Shown one piece after another: positions 22,258 to 33,883 of a DNA stretch of 64,000 nucleotides. The DNA is taken from the NCBI GenBank assembly GCA_037157565.1, contig JAZHRO010000014.1:100533501-100597500 (forward strand), written 5' to 3'. The position numbers were made by a program, and so were the translations under genes. Numbering within the stretch: the stretch's first letter is position 1; the number at the start of each line of letters is the position of its first letter. The stretch is from Thalassia testudinum. Its lineage: Eukaryota > Streptophyta > Magnoliopsida > Alismatales > Hydrocharitaceae. Below the pieces are notes generated by a model. It was not told the DNA's origin. It did not search any database and was given only the letters and a program-made list of their open reading frames with translations.

Positions 22258-23060
22258 CTAAAGGTCGGGGGCTTGTATGGTTGAGGGTTTCATAATAGAT
22301 GTCCCCATCTCAGGTAGAAAATCTACCTTCGGTGGAAATGATGGGGGAAGAGACTCAGCAGAAACTCCCAGCAATTCCTCTAGTTCTAGTATATCCCCTT
22401 CACATTCCTCCAAGAGATGGGAATGCTCATTCAGCATGACATGCTGAAGGGGGTCATCACATAACATTGCAGGAGTTGCCTCTTCAATCAGGTCATCTAT
22501 CACCTCAACTTGAGAACAATCCTTAAGTCTGGCTTGTTTGTAAGCATCAAACACATTAAGCCGGATTTTCCTGTTCCCAAAGCCCATTTTCAATGCCCCA
22601 GTATTGCAATTAATTGAAGCATGAGAAGTTGCAAGGAAGGGGTGGCCCAAAATGATGGAGGTTTTGGTTGGCTTGTTGGTAGGGTCAGTGTCCGAAACTA
22701 AGAAGTCAACGGGAAAGAAGAAATCCTCCACTCTTATGAGGACATCTTCCAAAATTCCCCGTGGTGTCTTAAGTGTTCGATCAGCAACTTGAAGGATTAC
22801 AGGGCTAGGCTTCAGATTGCCTCCCCCAAGTTGTTCATACACGTAGCTCGGAAGGATGTTCACCCCTGCACCCAGATCAAGTAGAGCCTCATCAATTTGT
22901 AAGTCACCAATAGCTATAGAGATGTATGGGGCTCCTGGGTCCTTAAGTTTCGGGGGTGTGCCATGTTGAACAATTGAGCTAACAGAATCAGGCAGGACAA
23001 CTTTTGATTGGACCTATTTTCTAGATTGCCGCTTTTTCATGCACAGGTCCTTTAAGAAGC
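22258..23060 (-). pseudogene. G1 pol: aspartic protease region
   Basis: Retropepsin-like domain between gag and RT. LLDLGAGVNILPSYVYEQLG near 22840-22900 has the catalytic D-L-G-A in place of the usual D-[ST]-G. The second half shows IILGHPFLATSHASINC near 22600-22660. It matured the Gag-Pol polyprotein. A TAG at 22258-22260 separates it from RT, and a break near 23017 (CCTATTTTCTAG) separates it from gag. Confidence 0.8.
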
Positions 23061-23115
23061 AGGCATAAGACAAAATCTGCCTGATAGCTTCAAGCAAAGG
23101 CAGGTTAATCTGCAC

Positions 23116-24690
23116 TTACTTGAAAGTTTCCATAATCTCATTCGTCTTATCTTTGGCTCCAGATGAGCCAGAAGAAGTCTGCCCAGAGGTGGATAAGCGC
23201 TCTGAAAAAGGCATTCTCGATCTCTGGGTGGAAGGGTTGTCATGTCGAGTAAGGGGTGGAACGGGGGCAACTTCTTCCGGTGAGGTGATTGCAAGCGGAG
23301 AAGATTTGGGCAAGTCTTCTCCGGTGGGGGTGAAAGTCGGGGTGGATGGTTTTTTAGGGGGTGAGACTATAGGAGCATCAGGTTTGGAAATTTCTTTCCC
23401 ACTCCTCAGAATAGGCACTGCCTGAGCATGCTCCCTAAAGACAATACCTTTTCCTTTAGGATTTTCCTCAGGAGCACTGGGGAACTTCCCAGTCTCCCTC
23501 TGTCTAACGGCCTCAACAAGGCATCCAATTTGTGATTTCATCTCATGTATAGCCTTGTCATGAGATTGGATGATGGCACTTTGACTTTCTTGCATAGTTT
23601 TCAACATCGCCTTCAATTCATCCATCTCAGAGGTTTTAGGTTGGGCAAAGGTCTGAGGTTGGTTCATTTGATGGTTTTGAAAGGATTGTGGTTTGTAATT
23701 CCCTGAATTTGAGACATTTCCTTGTCTCCATGAAAAGTTTGGGTGGTTCCTCCATCCCTCATTATAAGTGTTGGAGAAAGGGTCATTACGAGGTCTTGGA
23801 TGGAACCCTTGAGCGGCATTCAAATCCGCTTGTACAAGCTCAGGGAATTGGGAGGCCAAGTGGCAATCCGCAGTGGCGTGTGTATTGCCTTGACAAATTA
23901 CGCATTCGGAAGCTTGGGATGTGGAGGTGTTAGGTACGAATGAACTCGGGTTCGACATAAGCCTTTCCATGTTTTGATTCAATAATTGAATCTGATAGGC
24001 TAAATTTTGGGTGTCCCTTGCTTCATTCGCCTCCAACTTTCTTTGCATGAGAGTGGGCTTTCTATCCATGTAGGCAGAATTCAAGTGAATAGAATTCTCA
24101 CTCAAAGTATCAAATAAGTTCCAAGCTTCATCCTCAGTCTTAGATAGAAAGGTTCCTGCACAGGCACCATCCACAATTTGCCTATGCGAATCATTAAGTC
24201 CAATGTAGAACCTTTCAACCAGTTGCCATTTAGGCACCTGGTGATGTGGGCAAAGTCTCAGCAAATCGTTAAAGTGCTCCCACGCATCATGGAATGCTTC
24301 CCCATCCTTTTGAACAAACTCATAATTTCCCTCCTAAAGTGATTTGTTTTGCTCATGGGGAAGTACTTCAAAAACTCCTTCAGGGCATCCCAAGTATTTA
24401 TATTATCAAGGGTGTGATACCAATACTTGGCTTTGTCCTTTAGGGAGAAGGGAAAGAGGGTCCGCATTTGAGCGTCATCAGTAACGCCCTGCAGCTTTAC
24501 TGTGGAACAGACCTCGGTGAATTCCTCAATATGCCTGTAAGGGTAGCAAGGATATGGTACTACTTTTGATCTCATACGGATTGTCCCCTCCAAGTCTACA
24601 TAGTGCTGGGCCAGCTTGATTGGTTGGGATGAAATATTCCTTAAGGTCCCCTCTTTAGATTTACAAAACCTTTGATCTCAAGTTCCGAAT
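23116..24690 (-). pseudogene. G1 gag
   Basis: Structural polyprotein. The retrotrans_gag core (KDKAKYWYHTL near 24430, WDALKEFLKYFPMSK near 24370) lies in one frame to about 24318, where one T is missing from a T-run compared with G2. The rest (24264-23116) is open in another frame: KLVERFYIGLNDSH-type helix near 24200 and a CCHC zinc knuckle CVICQGNTHATADC near 23890, then a Pro/Gln-rich tail with a coiled-coil-like MDELKAMLKTMQESQ. About 29 bases are also missing near 24560 relative to G2. The N-terminal start is not secure; sequence upstream to 24690 still matches G2 gag. Confidence 0.85.
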
Positions 24691-25560
24691 ACTTCAGAAT
24701 CCAACAGTAGGAGGGCTCTTGTCCTAGTCGTTTCAAGACTTAGGAGTGTCTAAATGAGTGCTGTGGTGCAACAGATATAAGTGTGCATTCACCGCAAAAG
24801 GATTTTGAAGTTTGAATCGCACACCACGTTTTACAATCAAGTCCTTGATTTTTAGATGTCCCTCCTTTAATTAGTCCTTTTTTTTTTTGAATATATGTGA
24901 CCACTTGTTAGATCGCTTGAAGACAAACTTTGTGGTCTTTGAATTAAATCCAAATGCAATGCGTGATCAAGAATAGGATGCAAAGTAAGAGAATGCGTAC
25001 CTTGCTTCCAGTAATCAACGATGCAAGAATGCACGCAATGCAGAGAAATAAATCTAGAGGCTGCTCATACAGACCTAAATGGTTCATCCTAGGGTAGGCA
25101 GCTTCTAGCAGGCAGCTCATTTTTTTTATTTTTTTTATTTTTAAACTACTTATGCACAAGCAAATAAAAGTAATCAATAAACTAAAAACCTAAATCTAAA
25201 GAAAAGGGAACATGCTCCCAAAAATTACCCAACACGGGCCCAAAACAAAATCGGGGAACAAACCCCTCAAAATATACCCCAGAACAAGGGTTTCAAATAA
25301 AATGCAATAAAAAATTAAATCTAAAGTCTTAATTCTATCAGACTAGTGACTAAATATACAATGATGTCAGTCACGTCCTCGTCCTTCTCCCCCTTTCAAA
25401 ATTGCTCGTTCAATTCTCCTCTGGCGACGTCAAGGGTCGCCTCCCACAGTGGCTGATTTTTACACAAATTTCTCACACAGAAGAGAAAATAATAAATGGT
25501 CAAATCACTATACAATTGAAAAATAATCAAACTAAAATCAGGCAAAATTATTGCATCTGT
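24691..25560 (-). other. G1 leader region
   Basis: Untranslated leader between primer-binding site and gag, collinear in parts with G2 38663-39950 (for example the block on the plus strand reading GTGACCACTTGTTAGATC and the CTGCTAGAAGCTGCCTA region). Short frames at 24944-25177 and 25402-25587 lie in this leader and are not supported as genes. Confidence 0.65.
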
Positions 25561-25562
25561 CA

Positions 25563-25582
25563 CCTCCCCGGCAACGGTGCCA
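25563..25582 (-). other. Primer-binding site of G1
   Basis: Minus-strand TGGCACCGTTGCCGGGGAGG, two bases inside the 5' LTR (starts at 25585). It is the Athila/Tat-type site. Confidence 0.9.
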
Positions 25583-25584
25583 TT

Positions 25585-27434
25585 TGACTAGTCGATTGTT
25601 CGCTTTAAAGTCATTTGCAGTTTTATGTGGTGGAAAAAATCGACTAATCAATATCTAAAAAAGAAATAACCACTCGCAGAGGAGTGGGTCGTATCCACAG
25701 GGAGGCAATGAGGCAATAATATCTCAATTATTTCGTATTCGATCAGTCTCGTGAGAAATCCATAGTTAAATCTGACAAGAAATGCGACGGAAAGAAGATG
25801 TACAATATCTTGAAAATATAAGGGTAGATGTGCAATTTTTCCTCACTGAAATATTTAATAAACATGTGATGATTTTATGCAATTTTCCATTAACATGTAT
25901 TAAAGAAAATTTGTGCACATTTAAATTCCAAAATCAATGTCAAACAATGTTAATTACAAAAGCTATGCAATTGTAAAAGAACTTGAGTATAAAGTTGCAA
26001 ATTTTACAACAATAAAATATTCATAAATAGAAATTCTTTTCCTGGCAATGGCATGAAATGTAATAACTAATTAACCCATTAACAGAGCATTTTACCTCTC
26101 TCCTCCTCGCGATCGGGAGAGAGGTTCAATCGAGGAGAGGTTTGCACAGGCGGGTGGATTAAGCGAGGCCGTCGCGATGGTGGCAGCTGCACGTCGAGCG
26201 GTGGTCGGAGTCGATCGGGCGGAGCTCTGGCGAAGGTGGCTGCAGCCGGTGCTGCAGCTGCTGTTTGCGGTGAGCGTGTGTTGGCTGGAGGGCACGGGTG
26301 CACTCTCTGTTGTTGGCGAAGTGCGGGTGCTGCTGGCGTAGGAGAAGGGCGCTGCAGCTGGCGGGAGGTGCTGCTGCTCGCTGGCTGGAGGTGTGGGAGC
26401 ACGCTCTGTTGGCGGTGAGGGCGGGTATTGCAGGCGTGGAGATGGCGCGGGTGCGCAGGCTGGAGGGCACTAGCGGTGAGGTTCTGCAGGTACGGCTGAA
26501 GGTGAGCGGGAAGACTGCTGCAGCGTGGGTGGCGTGGGTGCGTAGGCTGGAGGGCGTGGAGATGGCGCGGGTGCGGGAGTGAGAGGGTGGCTTCAGGCGT
26601 GGGAGGAGGGCATGCACGGACTGTTTGGCGTGGGTGTGCAGGAGGTGAAAGCGGGAGGAAGTGCGGGTTCTTGCGTGAGCTGGAGGTGAGTGGGAGGCTT
26701 CAGACATTCGAAAAATTTCCCGGACGTCTTAACTAACTGAGAAGGTGATTGCAGAGTGGCTACGGCGGTGGTTGTTGGTGACGACGGCGAGGGAGATGCA
26801 CGCTAAGGTGCTCACGGTAATGCGATCGAGCTCCGGATGGCAGTGTGGCCTGTCACACCACATGCCCACGGTGGTGGAGACTCGCCACCACAGTTGAGGT
26901 CGGTGGTGTGGAATGGAAGAGAGGAGATCTCTCTACACAGTGGTGGGTCGGTGGTGGAGGCCTCCCGAGCTCGGATGCCTCCCTCCTCCTTTTGTAGTGG
27001 CCTACACAAATTTGAAATCAGCTGCCCGACTAGTTCCAACACATCCGCTCCTCCTTCAATGGGTTCTTCACTGCGGCAGCTCCTTGAATGGGTTCTTCAC
27101 TGCAGCAGCTGGTGGCGTTGGAGCGGCAGCCTGCCGTTCCTGCAAGAAGAAGAATAAATAAAATAATGTTAAAATATTATGGTTATTTATATACAAACCC
27201 TCAACTTTTATGTTAACTAAAATAATGGACCTAATTGGTTAACTAATTAGATGAATGACATTCTAAGCTAATTCTAAATGCACTTAAAATATGAATGCAA
27301 TGCATGGATTATGTAATTAAATTAAAAATATGAATTAATCTATTTACACCCTAATTTATACTAAATAATTGTTAGAATTAACCTAATGTCTAGGCACTTA
27401 AATACCTAAATAGCCCACAACTATGGGCTAATCA
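25585..27434 (-). repeat. 5' LTR of G1
   Basis: 1850 bp, collinear with 16331-18161. It differs mainly by a 29-bp tandem duplication (27052-27080 and 27081-27109) and about 10 bases missing in the GC-rich repeat tract near 26430. It contains the same GC-rich minisatellite-like centre (26170-26690). Confidence 0.92.
27052..27109. repeat. 29-bp tandem duplication private to the G1 5' LTR
   Basis: Two adjacent copies of TCCTTNAATGGGTTCTTCAC...GCAGC; the partner LTR has one (about 17810-17838). It arose after insertion of G1, because the LTRs were identical at that time. Confidence 0.8.
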
Positions 27435-28047
27435 CCTGTAATATGGCCCTTGTGGTTGTTGCCAAGGGTGACTGAACCACCTTCCTTCCAGTTAAGGTTA
27501 ATCAACAGGTCTTCTTCTCTTGTCATATGCTTTGAATAGCTGCTGTCCATAACCCGTCTTCCTTTTCCTTGAACCTGTCATTAGTTTTCATCTGTGAGGT
27601 CCAGTATTTTTCCTTACTGCTAGAAGGTGTCCATCTTTTTGATGAGAGACCCAGTCTGAGTGCTTTATTAGTCCTTGAGATTTTCCTGCAAAACAAGATT
27701 GCAGATCTCTTTTTGGTACCCACTTTCTTTTGGGCCCAATTTTATTAGTAGGAGCCTATTTAGGCGTGGACCTATTTTTGGCCTTAGGACTAAGGAAAAT
27801 TTGTGCGTTGGTTTGTGAAGTGGATGCTTCATGATCTTTAATAGGAGCATATCCTAACCCAAATTTTATGGAAGTTTCAGTTTATGTGCCTAATTGATTT
27901 TCCAAGCTAGCTCTACCTTTGGTGAACTTAACTAGGTCATTTACTAGAGTAATAGATTTTTGTTTTAGTTTTCCTAATTCTATTTGACGTGTGTTAGCAT
28001 GAGCTTTAAGTGTGGTGATTTCTTGTGAAAGTTGTTGATTTTAAGAT
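27435..28047 (-). pseudogene. C1 gag tail, protease and pre-integrase region
   Basis: Upstream half of the copia polyprotein split by G1. Read on minus from 28047: a coiled-coil-like Gln/Leu/Lys-rich gag tail (about 28040-27890), a Lys-rich linker, then the protease/pre-integrase junction DSSYSKHMT (about 27545-27520), where the usual DSG has become DSS, and GGSVTLGNNHKG just before the G1 border. The frame continues into 16330 and below after removal of G1. E3 cuts it at 28048, and the rest of gag and the 5' LTR are outside the window or lost. Confidence 0.8.
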
Positions 28048-28500
28048 TGATGTAGACACATCCATTTAGGTTAAAATGCCTATTTATGCATGTTCATAAG
28101 ATTAGAAATGCATTTCATATTATAAATATTGCATAACATGCATTATTCTGCATTTAGAATATTTGTATAAATTTTAGGTTAACTTGCATTCTTTTGTGGA
28201 TAGGAGAGAAGGAGATTTATTTTAGGTTATCGGATTGACAGTCCAACTGTACAGATCTGATTAGGATATTGATTGGAGCCCAACTCCTTCGAAATCATCT
28301 TGATCAGGACCTCGTAGCACATTATGTAGTCTGAGGAAGATCAAAGGCCAAGGGGCAAGGTGGCACTAATCAGAACCTCAGATGCCAAATTCGACCATAC
28401 GAATGGATCCGGATCGATGATCGTAGCCCAACAGTGCAAAAATTGACCTAATCCGATGTACATGATGCCACTTACAAAGCAAAGAAGATGGACTGCCATG

Positions 28501-28520
28501 ATGGTGCCACATGGCACCAT
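28501..28520. promoter_or_regulatory. G-box palindrome in E3 LTR
   Basis: ATGGTGCCACATGGCACCAT is palindromic except for the CA/TG step in the core, as expected if CACGTG lost its CpG. Confidence 0.65.
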
Positions 28521-28654
28521 CACAGCCACCCAATATCAACTGCAACCCCTGCCTTACCTCAAAAGAGAAGCCCTTGACGAGATCTCGACCATTAGATCTA
28601 GATCCAACGGTCGAGAGCGCCTGACCATTCGCGCATCCACGTGACAAAGCGTGT

Positions 28655-28720
28655 CCACAGTGTAGTGGTTAAGGATCAGACCACGCAACAAAGGGGGCGG
28701 GATCGATCCCTAATCCGCCG
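28655..28720 (+). other. tRNA-like Pol III A/B-box module in E3 LTR
   Basis: A-box TGTAGTGGTTAAGG (28661-28674) and B-box GGATCGATCCC (28700-28710), start-to-start spacing 39, on the sense strand. It differs from the E1 module in sequence but holds the same place between the two hairpins. Confidence 0.5.
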
Positions 28721-29843
28721 CTCCCCTCAGTGCTGCTCAATCAAAATTCGACTGCTTGATCGCAATCGAGCGACTGAGAAGTGGCCACATTGCCCTAGCA
28801 CAATGCACTCACATCTTAAGTGTGTTCTCCTCTTGTGCTGGCAACTATGCGATGGCGATCAGGTGGCAGTAATGGCGCCACGTGGCAACATCGATCTTCG
28901 TGAATACGCTCGTGTGGGAGCGTGTGATCCAATGCGCCATCCCACGTGCCATCCAATGTGATCAAGAGGTGAGATCTCCGTGCATCCAAGGCTGCACGAT
29001 CTCGATTTGACGGCTCTCCTTCGACTACGCCTCAGCAGCTATGCAAGCGCTAGCAGGGCTTTCACTAACATTTGAGGCGAGGCTTTAGCGATGTCTTTGA
29101 TGTCACTAAATGTCCCATGGACGAAATGCCTCCTCTCCTCCACTATGAAAGGACCATTACCCCTCCCATTCTTCTTCATCTCTTCCTTTCTCTCCCTCAC
29201 CACTTTTATGGCTCTAGAGAGATCTTGTCCCAAGTTTGGGATGCTCCTCTAGAGTAGAAAATCAAATTATTTTCCCACCTCTCATCCCACTTCATGGAAC
29301 ATCTCATGGCTGTCCTCTCACCACCTTTGGGAAGTAGATCCTCATCGCGACGCCGTCCTGCCCTGTCCTCCTTCCTCCGATGCCATGCTTCTTCATCCAA
29401 GTTCCCGCCACATTCGTCCGAGGCATCGTCAAAGCGAGTCGTCCTCCAAGTGACTGTTGAGGGGGATTCTTCTTACCTTTATCTTTTATCACTTTCTAGT
29501 CTAGTTGTAATTTCTCGAATATCTATAGAAAACTTTGTTTGAACATATATGTTGATTGCCTCTCTCTCTCTCTTTCTTATTCTGCTAGAGTAGATTAGAA
29601 TAGATCACAATTTCGCCTGATATTCTGCCTTATAAAATACCAAAAAAATCACAAAAGATAAACAAACAAAAATAAATAAAATTGAAAGCGCACATTTCAA
29701 ACCAAATGTTTGCCTCCCTATGTTTGACCTGGGACTTACTTCGAGTTTTAGTATAACTTTTATCTGGTAGGGATATTTTGCGACTACAATGACGGGTTCT
29801 CCAAAACCCTGATTTTTCCTCGCGAAAATAGCGCTCACCATTT

Positions 29844-29863
29844 TGGAGCCATTGCCGGGGACG
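29844..29863 (+). other. Primer-binding site of E3
   Basis: TGGAGCCATTGCCGGGGACG three bases after the LTR end, the same spacing as in E1. Confidence 0.85.
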
Positions 29864-30229
29864 CAACGCTCTTTGGCTCTTTCACATTTTCCACCTTAAC
29901 TTTTATCTCACTTTTTCTCTAATCTTACTATGATTGTAGGTACTCTATCGAGGCGGATCGGAGCAGTTAGATTGGAGAAAAGTACTGATTGTTTTATATG
30001 TCTTCCTCCACCACCCACCCATTAGATTTCCATTCCATCACCTAATAACTCAAACTCAAATCAACCTAGGTGCTTTAATAAACCCTAGGATAGATCTGAT
30101 TGTTTGATTGTCAATTCACCTCACCTCACCACCCATATATATATATAAAATAAGAAAAAAACGATTACTGAAAGTTAAGTGACATTACTGAAAGTTACAT
30201 ACATTAACACCCACAAATTCTCATCCTAG
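29864..30229 (+). other. E3 leader, first part
   Basis: Matches the E1 leader, including TATGATTGTAGGTACTC near 29928. A (TA)n tract lies at about 30136-30147. It ends with CCTAG, the left target-site copy of S1. Confidence 0.7.
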
Positions 30230-31996
30230 TGACAAATCGATTTTCCGCTTTCGATTAAGTTTCACAAATGAAATAATGCGTTGTTGTAGTATTTAAGTGG
30301 TGGAAAAATCGACTAATCAACAATAAAAATAACCACTCACAGAAGAGCGGGTCGTGTCCACAGGGAGGCAATGATGCAATAAACTCTCGATTATTTCGTA
30401 TTCTTTTGATCAAGTGTGAAACCCTTAATCAACTCCGACATGAAATGCGATGGAAAGAAGATGCACAATAACTCAAAAATATAAGGGTATATGTGCAATT
30501 TTTCCTCACTGAAATATTCAATAAATATGTGATGATTTTATGTAATTTTTAATTGACATATATTAGAGAAAATTTGTGCACATGTTAATCACAAAACCAA
30601 TGTTTAAACATGTGAATATCAATAATGCGCAATTATCAGAAAGCTTGAGTGTGCAGTCACAATTTCACCATAATAAAATAATCATAAATTAAAATTGATG
30701 TTTGGTGGAAATGGCATTGAATGTAATTTTTAATGGGAAAGGAAACAGGGGATTTCACCTCTCTCCTCCTTGCGCATGGGAGAGAGGTTCAATCGAGGAA
30801 AGACTCCCACAGGAGGTTGGCTGGAGAGAGGCCATCGCGGTGATGGCAGCGGTGCGTCGTGAGTTGGTCGGAGCTGGCCTGCCAGAGGAGAGGAGTGGTA
30901 GCAGTGGAGAAGCTGTAGCCAGCCGCACGTGCTACAGGTGCTGGCACGTGGTTGCCGACGGTGGTGCGAGCTCACGAAGAAGGCACTAGAGGGGGGTTGT
31001 AGGGGCACGTGGTCGTTCTGCAGCGCCTACAGAGGGTGCACAAGGCGTTGGAGGGTGAAGGCGACGCAGCGCCTACGGGCATGGGTTCGCCTGCAGGCTT
31101 GAAGGGCCACCTGCGGGGTTGAATGCGAGCCTGCAGAGGACGGTGAAAGGTGGCGAGCGCCTGCAGGTGCTTGGTGTGAAGCGCCTGCGGGGTGCCTATA
31201 GTGGAGAGGGCACGGTGCCTGTGGGTGCTTGGTGGTGTTGCAAGGGCGCACGTGCGCATTGTGGACAGACTGGCATGTGGGCACGCGAAGGCGTTGGAGG
31301 CAAGGGCGCACTGCAGTGGAGGGCACGCTGTGGTGGTAGCATGCTGCAGGTGCTGGCACGCGGTTGCAGGTGGTGGTGCGGGCACGTGAAGGCACTGGAG
31401 GGGGGCTGCAGGGGCACTGGTGCAAGCGCGGTGTAGCAGGCACTTGCGGTGGAGGCGCTGATGGCGTGGCTTGCAAGGGCAGGCACAGCGCCTGAAGAGC
31501 GCTTGCCTGTGCTTGGTCCACGATGTATGCTCTGACCACAGTGTTGGTGGTGGCTAGGGAGAAGGTAGATCCCCGCAAGGGGGAGGAAGAAGATCCTCCT
31601 CTCCTGTGCTCTGCCTCCTCTTAACTCCTCTCTTCCGCGCTAATCAAGGGATTTTCAAATCCCTTCCTAATTTTAGCCGATGCCTGTTGGGTTCCGTTGG
31701 CCATTGGTGGAGATATCTATGGGGGGGTAAAATATCTTTCCACCCTCGATATTCTTTTCCACATTTGAACCTCCTCCCATTTCTTCCTGATTATTAGAGT
31801 AGATTACTTGGAGAAGATGAGTGCATTGTTGCGGGTCCGTGCATGAAATATAATTACACAATTAGCAATAGAAGAAATGTAAACTTAAATAATGACACAT
31901 GCAATCATTTAATGAACAAGTGTGATTATAACCAACATACAATGTTAGAATTGAATTCCATAGGTGTAATAATAGTCCATTAAAATGGACTCATCA
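30230..31996 (-). mobile_element. S1: solo LTR of the G1/G2 gypsy family
   Basis: 1767 bp, TGACAAATCG...CTCATCA, flanked by a perfect duplication CCTAG (30225-30229 and 31997-32001), and no internal sequence. Its ends and the GGGTCGTGTCCACAGGGAGGCAATGA block (30348-30373) match the G1 LTR; the centre (30800-31560) is a diverged GC-rich tract. Frames such as 31027-31578 are by-products of that tract. It formed by recombination between the two LTRs of a full element. Confidence 0.9.
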
Positions 31997-32862
31997 CCTA
32001 GGGTGCACAATCACTTTGATTCTATCACTTAACTGAGATCTGACCTATGGATTCGGTACACCTTAGCTTAACACACACATGTGAGTAGAAATTTGATTAG
32101 GTTAAGACATTTTGTGTGCCTTAATCTGTGGTGCGAATTGGACAATTGATTAATTTGTTTGGGCCACACCACTCAATTTAAAATTGATTCATGAAGTAGC
32201 TTGCCACTTAGGGTTCAATTTTTAGGAACTACCCAGTCACTCCACATTCTTTTTGAGTTTCAAAGGAATATATCATCACCGATGCTTGCAAAAAACTCGA
32301 AGTGTTCTACTAAACTTGATTGAATACACCTAAAGATTAAACCCTAAAAGCTACTAAATAAGGTTAAATCCTAAAAGACACATCATAATAACCTTGTTTG
32401 AAAACCTTGGTTGTGCACACACACACATTTTTAAACTAGTCATTAAGGGCACAACCCATCTAAAGGGCTCATCACATTCCAAGAGCACAATCATCCCAAG
32501 CCTTAACTAAAATTGAGTAGATGTTGGCCCTAGGATTCATTGAGTCCATTCAGGGTGTTCTCTTGAATGCATTTTGAATTAGTGACGTTTGCTTGCTTCA
32601 AAAGGTGCTAAGTTGTAGGGTCTGACTGTCAAACGACTTAAATAAGCAAGGGTTTGGCATAATTAGCGGCGCTTGCAACACGCTCCCCCAGCTTCACCGG
32701 CTAAACTTTACCACCTTCAGGAGTAAGGACAACATCAAATTCATTGTGTGGTCAGAGTTCATTTCTAAACCATAGGTCCCTAAGCTACCCAATTTAAGGA
32801 CAAGTTTGATTGATTGTACAACAAGACACCTTTCTTTCCTCTATTTTCCCTCCTACTTCACC
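31997..32862 (+). other. E3 leader, second part
   Basis: Continues the leader after S1. It contains the conserved hairpin with arms GTGGTGC (32128-32134) and CACACCACT (32164-32172), and GTAGCTTGCCACTTAGGGTT as in E1 and E4. Confidence 0.65.
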
Positions 32863-33883
32863 ATGTATGCTTCCACATCCTACACACATTTCCAATCCTA
32901 CCCTCCTACCAGCACTTATCCCTAAAATGATTATTATCCCAACCCGACTTATGACTACCCATCTCCTAGCCTGGATAACGTTTATTGGGGATATGATTTC
33001 GAACCTTAGACTATGATTATTATCCTTCTCATGCCTACACTGATTATACATCTCCACCCTTCGGTGATCAACCTAACGCGATCTACAATCAAGAAGGATA
33101 TGATAATTATAACACCTACCATCCCCTGGATTATGCTAAACATAGGTCACCACCTCTCTTTGAAAAACCTGAAACGACCTACCATCAGGGAGGGACCCAA
33201 GAACCTCAATTTCTTGGCTCCCCTAGATTTAACCCAAACCTGCCCAACCTTGAACAGAACCATTCAGTTCAGGTAAACTAGGTCCAAGATAGGGTGTTGG
33301 CTAACTTGAGGAACACCATACAATCTTTAGAAGCTCAGCCAACACCATGCACTGAAGCATTGGAGCTTATGATCAAAATGATTGTTGAGCTTAATAGTTA
33401 TTTATTGGATTGGCTCCAAGATGTTATGGATAGGGGCCCAGGTAGTTTCTACTTGGGAAATTGTCGAGATTATGGATGAAATTTGTGGTTGCCCTAGTCC
33501 AATCTTGGGATGATTCTCAAGATGAACCCCGTTCAGTAGAGCGAATGTCAGAAACCACTCAGGCACCTATAGGGGGGACAATTTTTATGAGACTGGGGAT
33601 GACTAGGTTCGTCTAGAGCAACAGATTAAGGATGAACTAATTTTCTCACCCGTGATCCCTGAGCCAGGGAGTGAGGAAAAATGTCTCCATGGACCAAGAA
33701 ATGACATATGATTTTGAGACATATAAACGAGGATCAAGAATTCTTTGATTCTGAGGGTGAGGAATATTTAGGTGAAGTCTCACTTGAGCTTAAGGAAGAT
33801 GATTTTAGTGAGACAAGCAGGCCAAAGGAATCTGATCAATCATTTGATGGCCCTATAATTGAGGAATTTGATTAGGCTGGGGC
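32863..33883 (+). pseudogene. Unrecognised ORF of E3 (partial, decayed)
   Basis: Starts at ATG 32863 (MYASTSYTHFQSYPP) and aligns with the E1 and E4 ORFs: Tyr/Pro-rich N-terminus, the heptad-like segment LANLRNTIQSLEAQPTPCTE (33297-33356), LLDWLQDVMD, then the acidic segment broken by stops and frame changes. It ends where E5 begins. No known domain. It adds a third independent copy of this gene. Confidence 0.6.

Larger units (their letters stand above)
16331..27434 (-). mobile_element. G1: Athila/Tat-type Ty3-gypsy retrotransposon, full length
   Basis: An 11.1 kb element with 1.83 and 1.85 kb LTRs (plus-strand ends TGACTAG...CTAATCA), primer-binding site, polypurine tract, gag with CCHC knuckle, and pol in the order protease-RT-RNase H-integrase. 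Flanks are CCAGT (16326-16330) and CCTGT (27435-27439), a 5-bp duplication with one mismatch. Removing it rejoins the copia pre-integrase reading frame, so the insertion is certain. Integrase lies after RT, and a long stretch (19631-21217) is still open, so G1 is younger than its relative G2. No chromodomain or env ORF recognised. Confidence 0.95.
28048..29840 (+). repeat. 5' LTR of E3
   Basis: About 1793 bp, TGATG...CACCA, diverged from the E1 LTRs but with the same modules in the same order: CACATG palindrome 28501-28520, GATCCAAC hairpin near 28592-28612, tRNA-like module 28655-28720, a second CCACGTGGCA site at 28880-28889, TTTAGCGA hairpin 29083-29110, TATA-like TATGAAA at 29144-29150 and U5 CCTCCCTATG block near 29712. 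Confidence 0.85.
28048..33883 (+). mobile_element. E3: non-autonomous LTR retrotransposon, 3' end missing
   Basis: A relative of E1: 5' LTR 28048-29840 beginning TGATGTAGACACATCC, primer-binding site, leader and first two thirds of the conserved ORF. The element is interrupted by the solo LTR S1 (30230-31996) and by E5 from about 33884. Its 3' LTR is not in the window. The left flank is AAGAT in copia gag; the right copy of the duplication cannot be seen. Like E1 it shows no polymerase or integrase motif. Confidence 0.8.

Noticed and set aside
31027..31578. 183-codon minus-strand open frame
   Set aside because: Low-complexity Pro/Ala/Thr/Cys product of the GC-rich tract in solo LTR S1; no homologous frame is kept in the G1 LTRs.
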